Notes under the pieces: model-generated
Databases searched by the model: none
Seen by the model: only the letters and a program-made list of their open reading frames with translations
Told to the model about the DNA's origin: nothing
Assembly (NCBI GenBank): GCA_017591395.1
Contig: WEDG01001007.1
Location: forward strand, 372,001-436,000
DNA length: 64,000 bases
Source: Schistocephalus solidus
Taxonomy: Eukaryota; Platyhelminthes; Cestoda; Diphyllobothriidea; Diphyllobothriidae
Reading direction: 5' to 3'
Shown here: positions 11,608-23,006 of the stretch, piece after piece
Layout: each line of letters starts with the position of its first letter
Position numbering within the stretch: the stretch's first letter is position 1
Program-made: the position numbers and the translations under genes

Positions 11608-14600
11608 CTAATTGCCCGTTCCATAGGGAGCTCCTGCAGAATCAAGTGGATTGAGTTAATAAATACTGCATTACTATGCCACAGATGAACATGGAACTTA
11701 ACTCTGGTTGGGCCATTTGTAAACACATATGATTATTTTTAGCAGGGGTATATTTTTTGCTATTGCATGCAATTGAGTGTTAGTTTACCTAGTTGCAAAT
11801 ACTAGTTATAAAATAGTATAAAACCTTTAGCATAACTGGCATAATCCTCAAAACCGAGGAATTGGCCATTCCCTATAGAATAGGTAATTGCCTCATTTCT
11901 GCCGAGATGTGTGTAAATAATTAAGCGCGTTAAATTCTTCAATAGGACTTACCAGACCAATCGACTATATACGTAAGACTGAACTGTAATGCCTTATCCA
12001 AAGAACAGGACACAAAGGTTAATCTTTCTTCTCCCTTTCTTAGGACTTCCACTTGTCTTTGGAGGGTAATTGGTCCGGACCCTTTGGCTTCTGAAGAGCA
12101 GAATAGAATTGAAGAGTCTCCTGGTAGCAAACATGTAACATGTCAGGCCGAGCAATGGTGAGTGTGAATCATCAGAACAAATGCATCTATCTACACTTAT
12201 AGGACATACATACCATTACTTCCTTTGTCATAGTGCATGCATGGGAACTAATACATTGTCCCCAATTGTAGCAGTTATGCGCATGAATACCATTACGACA
12301 TATTTCGCATGCCACCTGATTTCAAAAGGTTGTGCGCAAATAAGTTATAGATTATATAAACTAACCCTTTCATGCCGAAACTGTAAGGTGAAATTCAAAT
12401 AAGTAAGGTAATATGCATGAACGAGTCCCCTGTTGCTAATAAGTCGCAAGTATGTCATAAGCATGAAGTTAACTCAGTGGAACAGTCCTTACGAGGACCA
12501 TTACGATTTACCCATTTTAAAGCCTGGATCTCAGCCATTAAACAATATTCATCTTTTTTGAACGCAGTGCCAATACCATTCATAATATTGAAAGATATCG
12601 GGAACGTTAAATGCATAATTATTTGAGTCACATCTTGCGGCATTCTTGAATTGTTAAAGGAGGAATGGGCAGATTGTCTCCATCAATAGAGCAATGAAGC
12701 TAAAATGAAAGAAAAATTTAAATAAATTGGAGAAAAATAGCTTCTTGGGCAATTTTTAAATTACTTACGTTTAAGCTGATGGCATGTTGCGAGAATAATC
12801 TTCCAAGTCACATGCACGTGGTTTCCGACTGGACAGATATCCAGCTTTGATGTGTCCGTTATCAAAAAGGCGGCTGTTAAGAATAAAGGCTACGATGACT
12901 CTCTTTACGCTAAAAAGGCAGTTAATGCTACAAAAACTTGCGCACTGAAGCTAAAGAGTCTAAGAGAAGAAGGCTGAGAAAAAATGGAAGTAAAAGTTCT
13001 CCTGCTTTTGATTTTTAGTGCTTTTATTTTAAGAGTCGAACAGTTTGATATATATAAAAGCAAACTTTGTTCAACAAGAGAGGAAAACTCTGAAAAAATG
13101 ACAATGGATACAATTGAATTAGGTTGAAGCACATGGACGCCCAATTGATAACAAGGTGTTCGTGAAAAGTACGCAAAATACTGGAAATTAGTATGCAGGT
13201 AGAGAAAATGTTACATGTTACCTCCTCGTGGCGTAAACACCGGTGAGCCAACACGGTGGAGAGTAATTGGGACAGCATCGTTCAGGTTAACATAGTTCAC
13301 ATTTTCCAAGTTATATGGCTTGAATATTGTAGTATCCAGCCCGTCACCTGTAAAAGTGGCCAAATCCCGTGGTAAGGAGTGGGTGATTTTAAGAAAGGTA
13401 TGTCAATTAACGTAAAAATGGTTAATATGTTTATAGTTATTCAGAAGGCACATAAAGTTAGCTAGCTCTGCATCTCTTAACTTACGTGTCGAGTATCCGC
13501 AACGAAAATATTCTTCCGCAGTTGCACACCACTTCCTATTCCAGGCATATGTCCAAAAAGGTTCGCTGTTTAGATAACCACCCTGAACACACAAAACGCG
13601 TTTGCAGTTAAATAATGTTTCCTCCCCACTGGTTAACGGTTTGTCTAAATCATAAGTTAACCACTTTCTACTTCACTTAACTGACGTTTTACTGAAGGTG
13701 TGATCATTAAAACTCAAGCGTTGCGGTCGCGTGCTAGGTTTATGTGCACAATTCATTCTCAAGAATATAAATAATTGTAAAAGTTTACAGGTGGTATCAC
13801 CGTGAATATTTGAAAACGCCGACACTCTGACAGTAAGAACAGTCTGATTTGCTGAGCCTCGGATATAAGTCAAGTTCGTTGGCAGTCGGTGCAATAGGTT
13901 TCTCTGAATATTTCTTACAATTATATAAAGCTGCAAGTAAACAATCGCAGTGGACGTGAAATTAAGTCATTTTAATCGTTTGAAGCTCTACGATTGCCTT
14001 GTTTTTGGTTGTGTTGTAATTTGGAAATCAAAAAACACTCAGATGGAGTAAATAAGGGAGAAAGAAATTCCTACCTCATAACTGTACTTAATAACGGTTT
14101 CCAATTTCTGCTTTCCTGTCAGATTGCCGGGTATAAGACGCACATTCCAATTGCAAATTGGATCAAGACTAAAAAAGAAAACTGGGTCAACTATAGTTAG
14201 GATCATCGATATAACAGTGATTTTAATGTCACCAGTAGTTCTCAAAAGGTTTTCGAGATTTTCATAAACTCAGCGTGCTCTGAATAGTATTTAAAATCGT
14301 AAAATGTACAGCCTATACCATTAAGACGATTATTCTCTCTTCTGTTGGTATACAGAACCCCGTACTGCTGCGTTCTACACCAGTATGAATAATCCTTAAT
14401 AAGCAAGCACCTTCCATAACTGGCAGTTGTACTTTTCCTGTTTTAGCGCCGAAGATGGACTCCTGTGTGAGTTCAAATCCTCAGACATATAAGCCGATTA
14501 TTCTAGCGTTCAAACAGGCTTTTACATTACTCAGGCAACCTCTGGATTTAAAACCTTCGGCCCCACCTTGGTAAAATTCTTATAGGCAACCGGAGCGAGT

Positions 14601-15054
14601 CTTTAGATGAAAATCAATTAACACCTTTATCCAGCTTAAAATATTTAAAATTTTAGCCTCAAAAAGCAATGTGCAGAATAATGCAGCTTATATGTTTTTA
14701 GGTGACTTGCGGGGCATGTGACCATAGTGTACTATCGGGGACAATTGGAACTGGCAGATACTAAATTGCAGTCATATGGGCTCCTACTAGGCTACAAAGA
14801 AGCGTTATATTTACCTTAACGTATTTGAATACCATAACTCTTATGTATGAAATTCAGGAACCGGTTTCAGGTTTAAAATAAAAAACGGTTTTGTGGTAGT
14901 TTAACTTGTATGCTGCAAATAAAATTAGCTAACATATGATAGGCGATGGTATGTGGTGGCGTAACAAAGCTGTATTGCCTAACCTTTCAATGACCAACGT
15001 GAATTGCACAAGTATTAAACACAAGTTGAAAACTTCGCGCGAAAGAAATGCCAT
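11608..15054 (-). pseudogene. Gene A, left copy: nine-exon secreted-protein gene with broken frame
   Basis: Exons on the minus strand: 15,054-14,984; 14,168-14,075; 13,930-13,789; about 13,604-13,486; 13,347-13,222; 12,873-12,769; 12,699-12,639; 12,120-11,953; 11,633-11,608. Sizes match the right copy (71, 94, 142, 120, 126, 104, 61, 168, 26 nt) except exon 4 (119) and exon 6 (105). Four lesions are visible. The exon-4 acceptor reads CTG instead of CAG (13,605-13,607). Exon 4 lacks one base just after that acceptor. Exon 6 has one extra base before its donor. The exon-7 donor is GC instead of GT (12,638-12,637). Any of the first three would end translation early. The signal-peptide exon is intact (MAFLSREVFN start) but differs from its twin at 8 of 71 bases, 7 of them replacements. 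A TATAAA lies about 50 nt upstream. It may be a pseudogene, or functional only with alternative splicing that I cannot see. Confidence 0.7.
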
Positions 15055-15100
15055 GATTGAAGTCTGCTCACCACGAAAACACACAAGCAACTGTTGTCTT

Positions 15101-15106
15101 TTTATA
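15101..15106 (-). promoter_or_regulatory. TATA-like box of left gene A
   Basis: AGTATAAAAAG on the minus strand, about 50 nt upstream of the ATG at 15,054. The spacing is the same as in the right copy (26,703). Homology between the arms stops about 45 bp further upstream. Confidence 0.3.
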
Positions 15107-16489
15107 CTTTTGCTTCGGGTCAGAGCCAAAAGGTCAAAAGTTTTCCCTTTCCGCAGTGGTGGCCGTCTGTGCCATCTGCGTGTGCGCGTGCTGGTGTTGC
15201 CGGTCCGAGTTGGTGATCAAGGTTATATTTGGCTACATGGAGACAAATAAGCCCGAAACAGTTCTATATGAAGTTTCTCCCAAAATCTGTTGCCACCCTT
15301 TGAAATATGTATAAATATATGTATTAGAAGATTGGCGTCCCAATTAATATAACTGGAAAGCTAATACGTTCTTTGGGACATAATAGGATATTTTATTTGT
15401 AAGCTTTCGACACTGGTTCCGCAATGTTTTCTCTGAGTAGAGTAAAAAAAAGCTACTAAAATTCCTAACTTTCTGAACAAGAAGTGGTCTTCGGTCTTTA
15501 TTGTTTGCTTTTTAACTCTAATCTGACGAAGATCTGAGGAACCGGCGTTGAAAAGGTACCAGTAAAATTTCCTTTTTTTCCCAAAGAGAAATATTTTCCT
15601 TCCAAGTATATTTCTTGGGTTTTCTTCCTATGCATTCGTAACAATAACGGTCGCAAGGATTTTCAGAACGCTAGAAATTTGAAAAGATTTGCGATTTGCG
15701 AAATTTTAACTTGAAAACATTATGCTCTCCGCATAGTGTTCGGAATAAAACAGTTAAGCAAAATCTGTGTGCATAATGTTTGCCATTAGATTTAACCTAT
15801 GCCATCGAATATAATCTTATTATGGAGAATGCATGGCTAGTGTTTTTAACTGATGCCCATTATCGACGGCAAATATTCCAAGTTAAACGTAGCAACACAT
15901 GCATTTTTTAGTAGTTAAATTTCATTGGCTCTATAGGTTGTCTAATAGTCATAAACCTGAAGTTTTACTGCGGTGGATGTTATCGTAATCCTTGAAGCAA
16001 ATAACAATCATTTTAAGTGTCTTTTTCCACCGACTGCACTCACTAAGGAGGGATCTTTAAAATTTCATCCAAAATTCTATAGTTTCAAGACAATTTAATA
16101 GGAAAACTTTATCTTCACCTATTAAGTAATGGTTTATATTTATTTGAATTCTTCATTTATATCCATACCACGAGATGTAGCAAGAGGATGCGCAGAGGAA
16201 GTCCTTAAGTCCTTTATATGTCTCTACCATTCTTGTAATGAGTTTTTTACGTCACATTTTTCTTTTGTCACTAGAAAGGATCAACTAAAACCCCTCCAAA
16301 CCCCACGTTGTCGAGAAAAAGTGGCGATACCTCCCATTTCTGGATTTATCTTACAGCGAGAAATTAAAAACATCCGTTTACCACAAAGAAATCTATGCGG
16401 ACCCTATGAGTGCAGCAGCCGAATCTCTCACTAGGGTTCTCCTTCACCGAGCAAAAACGATGATGGTTAACCAGTCGAGCCTAATTACC

Positions 16490-17025
16490 TGTTTGAATTA
16501 TTTTCCCAAAATGGAAACCATACAGATGCTGTACCTCGATTCATGAAAGAGCAAAATTCAAAAGTGTTACTAGATATTTCCAATCAAACAATAAAAGCAA
16601 AATAATGTCAAATCTTTTCTTATATCAGGATTGACTGAACTCTTTGAATGAAACTTGCTTAAACAACAAAGAAAAGTAACCCAAAAACCATCGACCACCT
16701 TATGCACTCTGCTTGTAGACCCTAAGGATAAGGTTGGTAACCTTCATATGAAAGAAGTTGCCCATAAGATTCAGTGCGATGTCTGTGACACTGTATACTG
16801 TGACCAAAAGGAACAATCTGCCTCCACACGCATTCAAGAACATAAATCTGCAATCGAGAGGCATGACTATCTGTCCCAAGTTTCAGACAAAGCTCGCATC
16901 GTTAGAACCTGCACGTCCAAGAAAGATAAAGAGTCTCTTGAGGCTCAGCACTCAGATGGTTTACGTATCAATCGGCAGATTGAGTTAGACGCTATACATA
17001 AATATATCAAAGGAAATGAATAAAA
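16490..17025 (+). mobile_element. Penelope-like endonuclease remnant, second family
   Basis: The open frame 16,655-17,023 contains the pattern of a Penelope GIY-YIG nuclease. LLVDPKDKV is followed by AHKIQCDVCDTVYC (the 'Y...C..C..VY' core), TRIQEHKSAI (the helix after YIG), and EAQHSDGLRINRQIELD (the C-terminal block). The usual G after VYC is replaced (VYCDQ), so the catalytic core is altered. The same blocks are clearer in the 62.4-63.5 kb element. Upstream frames are broken by stops. Confidence 0.7.
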
Positions 17026-17194
17026 GTAGAAGCAGACAGAGAAAACGGTAGTTTTCTGGATTAATCACGATCCTACACTTGATTCTTAAGCAATTTTGTG
17101 TTTTTAAGGGTTTGTTTCACAGTTGATCTAATCTGACAACGACCTGTACGACGGTCAATGTACATTTACTAATAAATTTTTATATTGTCATCTA

Positions 17195-17196
17195 AA

Positions 17197-17240
<44 letters not shown>

Positions 17241-17330
17241 TTATTAATATATTATATATTAATTTATTAATTTATTAATATTAATTTATTATATATTAAT
17301 ATATTAATTTATATATATATATATATTTAT
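17195..17330. repeat. (AT)n / TTAATA-rich tract
   Basis: An AT dinucleotide run followed by 'attaatttattaat' reiterations. It abuts the 5' end of the Penelope remnant beginning near 17,335. Confidence 0.9.
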
Positions 17331-17334
17331 ATGT

Positions 17335-18088
17335 TTGGCATCTCCATCACCACACACGGAGTCCTCTCTGTGCGCAGCAATATCGCATTCCGTGTGTAAA
17401 TTTCTCTCGCGCTTACGTAGGCCATACGGGTACAAAACTTGGGACCCGCATAAACGAACATAAACTGGCCATCCGACGACGCGATCCTTTGTCCCTCGTG
17501 GTTGCGCACACCGTGGGCTGTGACCACCGCTTCAATTGGAACGCAACCGAAGTGGATGCCATGGCTAACCCCTAGCAGGAACGAGAATTCCTCGAAGCTT
17601 GGCATTCCAACAAAATCAACATCAACCGCCATGTCGACCTAGATGCTCATTACGAAGGCTTTCGTGCACGATTTACTAACGAGCGCCCAAACACAAGCAA
17701 CGACTGCTTATCCCTGCAGATTTTAATCTCACTTTTTGCCAACCCCACCTCACACACGGTGAGCCGCAAGTAAACGTTCCGACACCTCCAAACGACGCAG
17801 TGACTTCTACATACAACCCGGAACCACTATGGATAATCTAGCTAGCCGTAGTTAATTGCCGCCCACCTTCCCCCTCAAAAACAGGCAAACTGAATTGTTC
17901 ACTCCCAACCTCCCCCGCGGAAAACATGCCCCGATTAATTGACCATACACCACCCCCTCACACCACCTATTTGCTTGATACTTTCTGTCCTGTCGCACCA
18001 CTGCACGTTCTCCACTGCTCATTACGTCCGATGACCTGTTGGTGTAACCAACTTGAACATTTACGAGTACAATTCGATTTTCCGATTT
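17335..18088 (+). mobile_element. Penelope-like element remnant, 3' part (copy 2)
   Basis: From 17,412 one frame reads AYVGHTGTKLGTRINEHKLA, the YIG half and following helix of a GIY-YIG nuclease. It continues with HRFNWNATEVDAMANP, an in-frame TAG, then EFLEAWHSNK and INRHVDLDAHYEG. A long pyrimidine-rich 3' region follows. Copies 1 (5.5-6.0 kb) and 3 (21.48-22.18 kb) match it. The frame is closed by the stop, so the element is dead. Its 3' end is the exact point where palindrome homology resumes. Confidence 0.85.
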
Positions 18089-18305
18089 TCCACATTTTGG
18101 CGTTCGCTTCCTTAGCTTACCCAGGCGGAGGAGTAAAGTGACTTAATTTTCTCAACTGCATATATAATTGGCTGCAACCGTTAGCCTACCAAGGGAAAAC
18201 GGACAGATAAATCTCCCAAGATTCTCGGCTTTCCCACTGGGTAGCAGTTGATTACTTCTGTTTCTGAGGTCATGCTTCTTTATTCGCTTTCAAAAAGTTT
18301 CTTTC

Positions 18306-18506
18306 TTGTCTGAAATGTATATGGATTGTGTGCACTCTTTCTTGATTCAAGCTTTCTTCCTTGCTATTTCAGAAACGCTAGCTGCGTCCATTCAAATGAT
18401 CCTGGTTAACTACGACGTCAGAAGAAAAGCTTGTAGATCCAATGTATCATTATTGACTAAGCAATTATATTTAACAGATAACCATTCCATGATCAACATA
18501 ATATAG
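18306..18506 (+). other. 66-codon frame conserved in both arms (probably non-coding)
   Basis: The frame starts MSEMYMDCVH and has an identical-length partner at 25,016-25,216 (minus). The two differ by 3 bases of 201, and all three changes are replacements (M/R, I/F, Y/N). That gives no sign of purifying selection. It runs antisense to the genes and has no motif, so I treat the conservation as recent duplication or conversion. Confidence 0.3.
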
Positions 18507-18726
18507 AGTTGAGATTCAGGAATCTGGCCATTTTCATTGTAAAAAACCTGGTTGTTTGAACGTTGTATTGAGATCTTCAGTAAAAGGCGGTGGAATGGGC
18601 TAATCGTCGCAAATTTTTTCATTTTTAGTGCTGGAATAAAAAGGGTAACCTATGGTTATTATGAGACGTATTCAGAATTTTGCGTAGTTCCACGTACATT
18701 GAGACTGATATGATTTACTCACAAAA

Positions 18727-19101
18727 ATGTTCACCAGATGCCAGGTGACCAACTCTTGTGGTAAAAGTTCTAGAAGTATGGCAAAATTAACCGCCTGTCA
18801 TCAAACGTGTAACCTCGCATCTTTAAAAATAGGTTTATTGATTTGGCACTGCTTGGCTCCGTCAAATTCTAGCACGAAAAGTACACAGACAAAGTGTGGA
18901 TTCACACGTGGTGGAGCGAATTCAAAACTGACCAAGCATTTTTTATTTGGAATTCTTGAAATCGGGTTTGTTGACAAAAGCGACAATATATGTCAGAACA
19001 CAGATGTGGCAGTATGTATTCGGCTGTTGATGTACCTACATTCGAGTTGTATGATAAGTGAAGTGTGGGTGGCATATTTCGAACTGAGACAATATGCTTA
19101 G
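18727..19101 (+). other. 124-codon open frame, not preserved in the other arm
   Basis: The frame is open in the left arm. The matching right-arm sequence (24.5-24.82 kb) has indels that break it, with only short shared stretches such as SSRSMAKLTACHQTCNL. No motif is recognised. Probably chance. Confidence 0.25.
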
Positions 19102-19599
19102 TATGTCAATGCATTTTGTCAAATCGCTACCACTCCCTGATAAACTGACATGCAGCTTACTCTCCAGACAGGGCTATGCACTGTCCGCCGAATTAACTTC
19201 ATCACTCTGTTTAAACATTTGCGGTTTAATTGCACAACAAATAATGTTTCCTCATTATGACATTTATACTATTATTTTGTGAAGTCATCATGCAGGATTA
19301 ATATTTCCAACTTGATTTCATCTAAACGAGATATCGTTACCTGATGCTTAAAAATTTAGAAGTTATGTGAAAAAGTGAGCATGGTCATAGAATTTTGTTC
19401 TGTGGGCAGTCTTTTACCGATTTATGCTCAAGAATCAAAGCTGTTGACCAGAAGCATTAATAAATGACACCCTATAATTTACCTGAACTTTCACACCACG
19501 CAGGATATGCATGATGACACTAGAAATTCCGTTGGTTGATGGTCCATAAGAATTGCAGCGAGATATATATGTCAGGCCTGATACCTACATGCTTTAACT

Positions 19600-19774
19600 A
19601 TGCTCATGCCTACAGCCCCATCTGATTGTAGTCATCTACCATTGGGGAGACGAGACAGCTTGGAGCCCTCTTTCTAATTGTACCAACAAATAGTTCAACG
19701 ATTCTGTTCTCAGGTGATCGGCAAAGACGAACTCTACCAGTTGTGATCCAGTGTCGGTCAAACACTCTTGCGCG
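19600..19774 (-). pseudogene. Exon-like HWITT segment, left copy
   Basis: The minus-strand acceptor CTTCTGTAG at 19,775-19,783 is followed by a frame containing DRHWITT and ELFVGTIRKRA. The right arm counterpart (23,854-24,069) shares HWITT and ELFV.TIRKRA in the same frame, after an equivalent acceptor. It could be a further exon of gene B or of another gene; no family is recognised. Confidence 0.3.
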
Positions 19775-20193
19775 CTACAGAAGAGGTAAGGACCTGAAGT
19801 GCAAAATGCCCCAAGCAATGAACCGAAAACCATCGACGCATCAGCAAAATTCATGATGCTTATCGCATATCGGCTATGAGTAAAGAAAAAGAGCATATTT
19901 ACGACCGTGGACACGTTGTCGGCCTACACTATCTGCGTCCACACCTCCAGCCTCACACTCTGTAGTGTGCCACCTTACAGTTCAGAGCAGCAGGTCAGTA
20001 TTTCTGGGGCAGGGGATTGAAAATAATGCAACATTTCAAGTTCAGTCTTGTGTCTCATTTGAATTGCTTGCGCTATGCATTCAAGTGAAACGAAGCATAA
20101 GAAAACCAGTTTGACATCTCATTCATGGTTTTCCAAAGAAGATACATGCAGTGCTGTTTAGGAGAAGAAGAGGGACACAAAGTAAAAAATATT

Positions 20194-20306
20194 TTAACTT
20201 CTACGAAACTCGACATAATTGAGGCTTATGACATGATAACCACATTGTGAGTCTTCTGCGATGTCCATCGAACTGAGAAATAAGTTTTCCTTACCATTGG
20301 GAGCTC
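20194..20306 (-). pseudogene. Terminal exon of gene-A family, fourth locus (left arm, near centre)
   Basis: The acceptor TTTTCCTGCAG is followed by GAGCTCCCAATGG. In the gene-A phase it reads APNGKEN and then runs on to a stop at 20,194 (113 nt), instead of stopping at once. The right arm partner at 23,336 reads APNGKEN-stop. It could be the last exon of gene B (exon at 20,564-20,698). Confidence 0.4.
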
Positions 20307-20563
20307 CTGCAGGAAAAGTGGACGTAGTAAATGAAGACTGCATGCATACGTTACAATCGATACGGATCTTAATTATTCGATCAGGAAGGCATTTTTCACA
20401 TTTATTTATGCACAAACACAGGCTAGATATCAGAAATAGTCACGCAACCGAATTTATGAGGCTTCTGAAAAACTGAATGCGAATTTTGCACGTCTATGTT
20501 CCTTAATGCACATAAATCCCGTTTACTTGTTATATTCCAATCATGCTGCTTTGTTCAACGCAC

Positions 20564-20698
20564 CTGACCTCGTAGGCAGCAAAAGCAGTCGTGTGTTGTC
20601 GGTGCAGCTTTCGGTGTGTAACAGCAGCCTGTTGTATTCCTTAAAGAGTTTGTAACCGTAACCAAAAGGTACAGCTGTGTTATTTTAAGTAAACTCAT
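20564..20698 (-). CDS. Gene B first exon, left copy (signal-peptide-like start)
   Basis: From the ATG at 20,698 the frame reads MSLLKITQLYLLVTVTNS, a plausible signal peptide. A cysteine-rich stretch follows (TTGCCYT, HDCFCCLRGQ), ending at a good donor CAG|GTGCGT in phase 0. Length is 45 codons. The right arm partner (23,007-23,078) is identical in layout but lacks 63 nt in frame, which removes the hydrophobic core. Which exon follows is not settled: the HWITT segment at 19,774 and the terminal exon at 20,306 are both phase-possible. Function unknown. Confidence 0.4.
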
Positions 20699-21039
20699 CT
20701 TAGAGTAATTCCCGTATAAAAGTGGTTTTAAAGGTGCACTGAAACACAAAGACAATATCTATGTAGCGAAACTGGGACATCTGCACGAAAGTTGTATCTG
20801 GGGAATTCTACAGATGAGGGGTCAGAAACGTTTCCCAATATTGAGGTTACACGCCAGAGAAATATAGCGAGGGATCAACCTTCTTCTTTACTTATATCCG
20901 AATCCTTTCTTTGAACATCTTTGATTCATTAGAATTTTTATATCCCTTGCGAATCTGCCCCAGGAGCCTAAAGTGCGTAGCTAAAGCTGTCGGACAGATT
21001 CGTAAATCGCTCTCCTACCAGGTTCGTTAAATGTATAGG

Positions 21040-21400
21040 CAGAAAAACATGACCGAAAAAGACAAAGGAGACTGGCGGTTGCTGGCGGGGCTTGAGAGTT
21101 AGCCCCAAGGCACAACGGGACGAGTGAGTCCTGTAACTGATCGGTGAGCGCCCTACTACCATTGTTAATATTCCCGATCGAAACCGGCAAGACAACGAGC
21201 CGTTGGCGCAGTGGGAAGAGCGTTGGACTTCTGTCCAACAAGGTCGCGAGTTGAAGTCTCGGGTGCCGCAGCGCCTGGGGTTTGGGAATGGCTGGCTGAT
21301 GACGGCTAATAAGCCGAAAATGGCCATTCCAGTCTCCCTTGTCTTTGTCGGTCGTTATTCTGCCTATACACTAAGCTGCCTAACAGCTGCTGGCGGGGCT
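21040..21400 (+). mobile_element. tRNA-derived SINE (S2 family)
   Basis: At 21,201-21,270 the sequence carries a tRNA-like A box (TTGGCGCAGTGGGAAGAGC) and a B box-like GAGTTGAAGTCTC. A conserved body follows ('gggtgccgcagcgcctgggg', then 'ctgatgacggctaataagcc', then 'ccttgtctttgtcggtc'). A second copy is at 32,262-32,692. Upstream (21,045-21,180) is a segment in which 'gactgg' and 'gaccgaaaaagacaaagg' are inverse to the tail, so copies may be nested head to tail. Confidence 0.7.
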
Positions 21401-21475
21401 TGAGAGTTAGCTCCAAGGCACAGCGGGACGAGTGAGTCCTTTACCGATCGGTGAGCGCCCTACTACCAAATATAT
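21385..21475 (+). mobile_element. S2 SINE 5' fragment
   Basis: It repeats 21,077-21,172 ('ctggcggggcttgagagttag', 'gatcggtgagcgccctacta') and stops where Penelope sequence begins. Confidence 0.7.
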
Positions 21476-22178
21476 TTCTTTCGCGCTTACGTAGGCCATA
21501 CGGGTACGAAAACGTGGGACCCGCATAAACGAACATAAACTGGCCATCCAACGACTCGATCCCTTGTCCCTCGTGGTTGCGTACGCCGTATGCTGTGACC
21601 ACCGCTTCAATTGGAACGCAACCGAAGTGGTTGCCATGGCTAACACCTAGCAGGCACGAGAATTCCTCGAAGCTTGGCATTCCAACACAATCAACATCAA
21701 CCGCCATGTCGACCTAGATGCTCATTACGAAGGCTTACGTGCACGATTTACTAACGAGCACCCAAACACTAGCAACGACTGCTAATCCTTGCAGAATTTA
21801 ATCTCACTTTTTGCCAACCCCACCTCACACACAGTTAGCCGCAATTAAACGTTCCGACACCTCCAACCGACGCAGTGACCCCTCAATCCAACCCGGAACC
21901 ATGATCGATAATCTAGCCGGCCGTAGTTACTCACTGCACACCTCCCCCTCCCAAACATGCCAATATAACTGTTCTCTCCTCACCTCAACCGTCACTAAAC
22001 ATGCCCCGATTATTGTTCCACCCACCACACACTCACACCAGCTGTTTGTTTGTCACCATATATCCTGTCGCGCCACTTCACTTTCTCCTCTGTTCATTTC
22101 GTCTATCGACGGATTGCTGTCACCAACTTGAAAATTTACGAGTAAAACTCTATTTCCCGAAGAGCATTTTTCTTTTCA
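21476..22178 (+). mobile_element. Penelope-like element remnant, 3' part (copy 3)
   Basis: Near-identical to 17,400-18,080. It has the AYVGHTGTK start, a 1-nt indel at about 21,511 that breaks the nuclease frame, then FNWNATEVVAMANT, EFLEAWHSN and INRHVDLDAHYEG, then the pyrimidine-rich tail ending 'aagagcatttttcttttcat'. The last block also ends copy 1 next to (TA)n. It lies at the exact middle of the palindrome. Confidence 0.85.
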
Positions 22179-23006
22179 TTATAATATCTCGGGATGCAAA
22201 CCACCTCTATTATTCAATATATTGAGATATTATAAATATTAAAGGCCCCCTTACTTCTCATAACATCACCCATGTTAAATTTCCCTTTTACCTTAAACTT
22301 GTGCCGCACACTCTAGAATATGTACGTACAAAATAATTAGAAATATACAAAAACCCCGCAAGATATCCGAACTGGCCTGTGTGTATCCTAGTAAATACAA
22401 CGACAGGTATCTAACTGACAAGCGTAAGCGGAATAGTTAAATTGCATACCGTTTACCTAACTGCCCTTATTAGAGCAGCCAATTAATTTCAATAAAAATT
22501 CTTTGTAATAGCACGTCCTTCATATCAACTCCCTAATTTAGTCCTGTCTTTCATGACAGCCACAGATTTTTCACAGGACAAAATCATTCTTAGTAGGATC
22601 AGCAAATTAGGTACAATGCCGAAGAAGATGCACCTAAGAACCTCCAGGTGTTACGAATTTTGGCTATTTAAGCTAACGAACCTGGTAGGAGAGCGATTTA
22701 CGAATCTGTTCGATGGCTTTAGCTATGCACTTAAGGCTACTGGGGTATATTCGCAAGGGATATAACAATTGTAGTGACCCAAAGATGTTTCAATAAAGGA
22801 TTCGGGGTACAAGTAAAGAAGAAGGTTGATCCCTCGCTTTATTTCTCTGGCGTGTAACCTCCATTTTGGGAAAACGTTTCTGACCCCTCATCTGTAGAAC
22901 TCTTCAGATACATCTTTCGTGCAGATGTCCCAGTTTCGCTACATAGATATTGTCTTTGTGTTTCAGTGCACCTTTAAGACCACTTTTATAAGGGAATTAC
23001 TCTAAG

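Larger units (their letters stand above)
15153..18088. other. Left-arm-only segment (no counterpart in right arm)
   Basis: The reverse-complement match to the right arm stops at 15,152 and resumes at 18,089. The segment contains two Penelope-like remnants (16.49-17.02 and 17.34-18.09 kb) and an AT-dinucleotide tract (17.20-17.33 kb). Between 15,153 and 16,490 I see nothing recognisable; a 101-codon frame at 16,129-16,434 has no known motif. Confidence 0.7.
9728..21031. repeat. Left arm of the large inverted duplication
   Basis: Reverse complement of 22,673-31,157. Anchor pairs read by eye: 9,916 with 30,970; 11,633 with 30,271; 15,054 with 26,755; 18,306 with 25,216; 20,880 with 22,824; 20,997 with 22,706. 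The arm holds the decayed gene A copy, a gene B copy and about 1 kb of extra direct repeat. A segment with no counterpart (about 15,153-18,088) replaces about 25,427-26,662 of the other arm. Identity is uneven: near 98% in some tracts and clearly lower in others. Confidence 0.9.
21032..22672. other. Spacer at the centre of the palindrome
   Basis: 1.64 kb not shared by the arms. It holds an S2 SINE (21.04-21.40), a partial second S2 (21.39-21.47), a Penelope remnant (21.48-22.18), and about 500 bp with nothing recognised (22.18-22.67). Confidence 0.8.

Noticed and set aside
18306..18506. A conserved 66-residue microprotein present in both palindrome arms
   Set aside because: The two copies differ only by three bases, all amino-acid replacing; conservation is explained by the young duplication tract.
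22985..22992. TATA-like TTTATAAG before gene B exon 1
   Set aside because: It is only about 20 bases from the ATG, too close to place a start site for that ATG.
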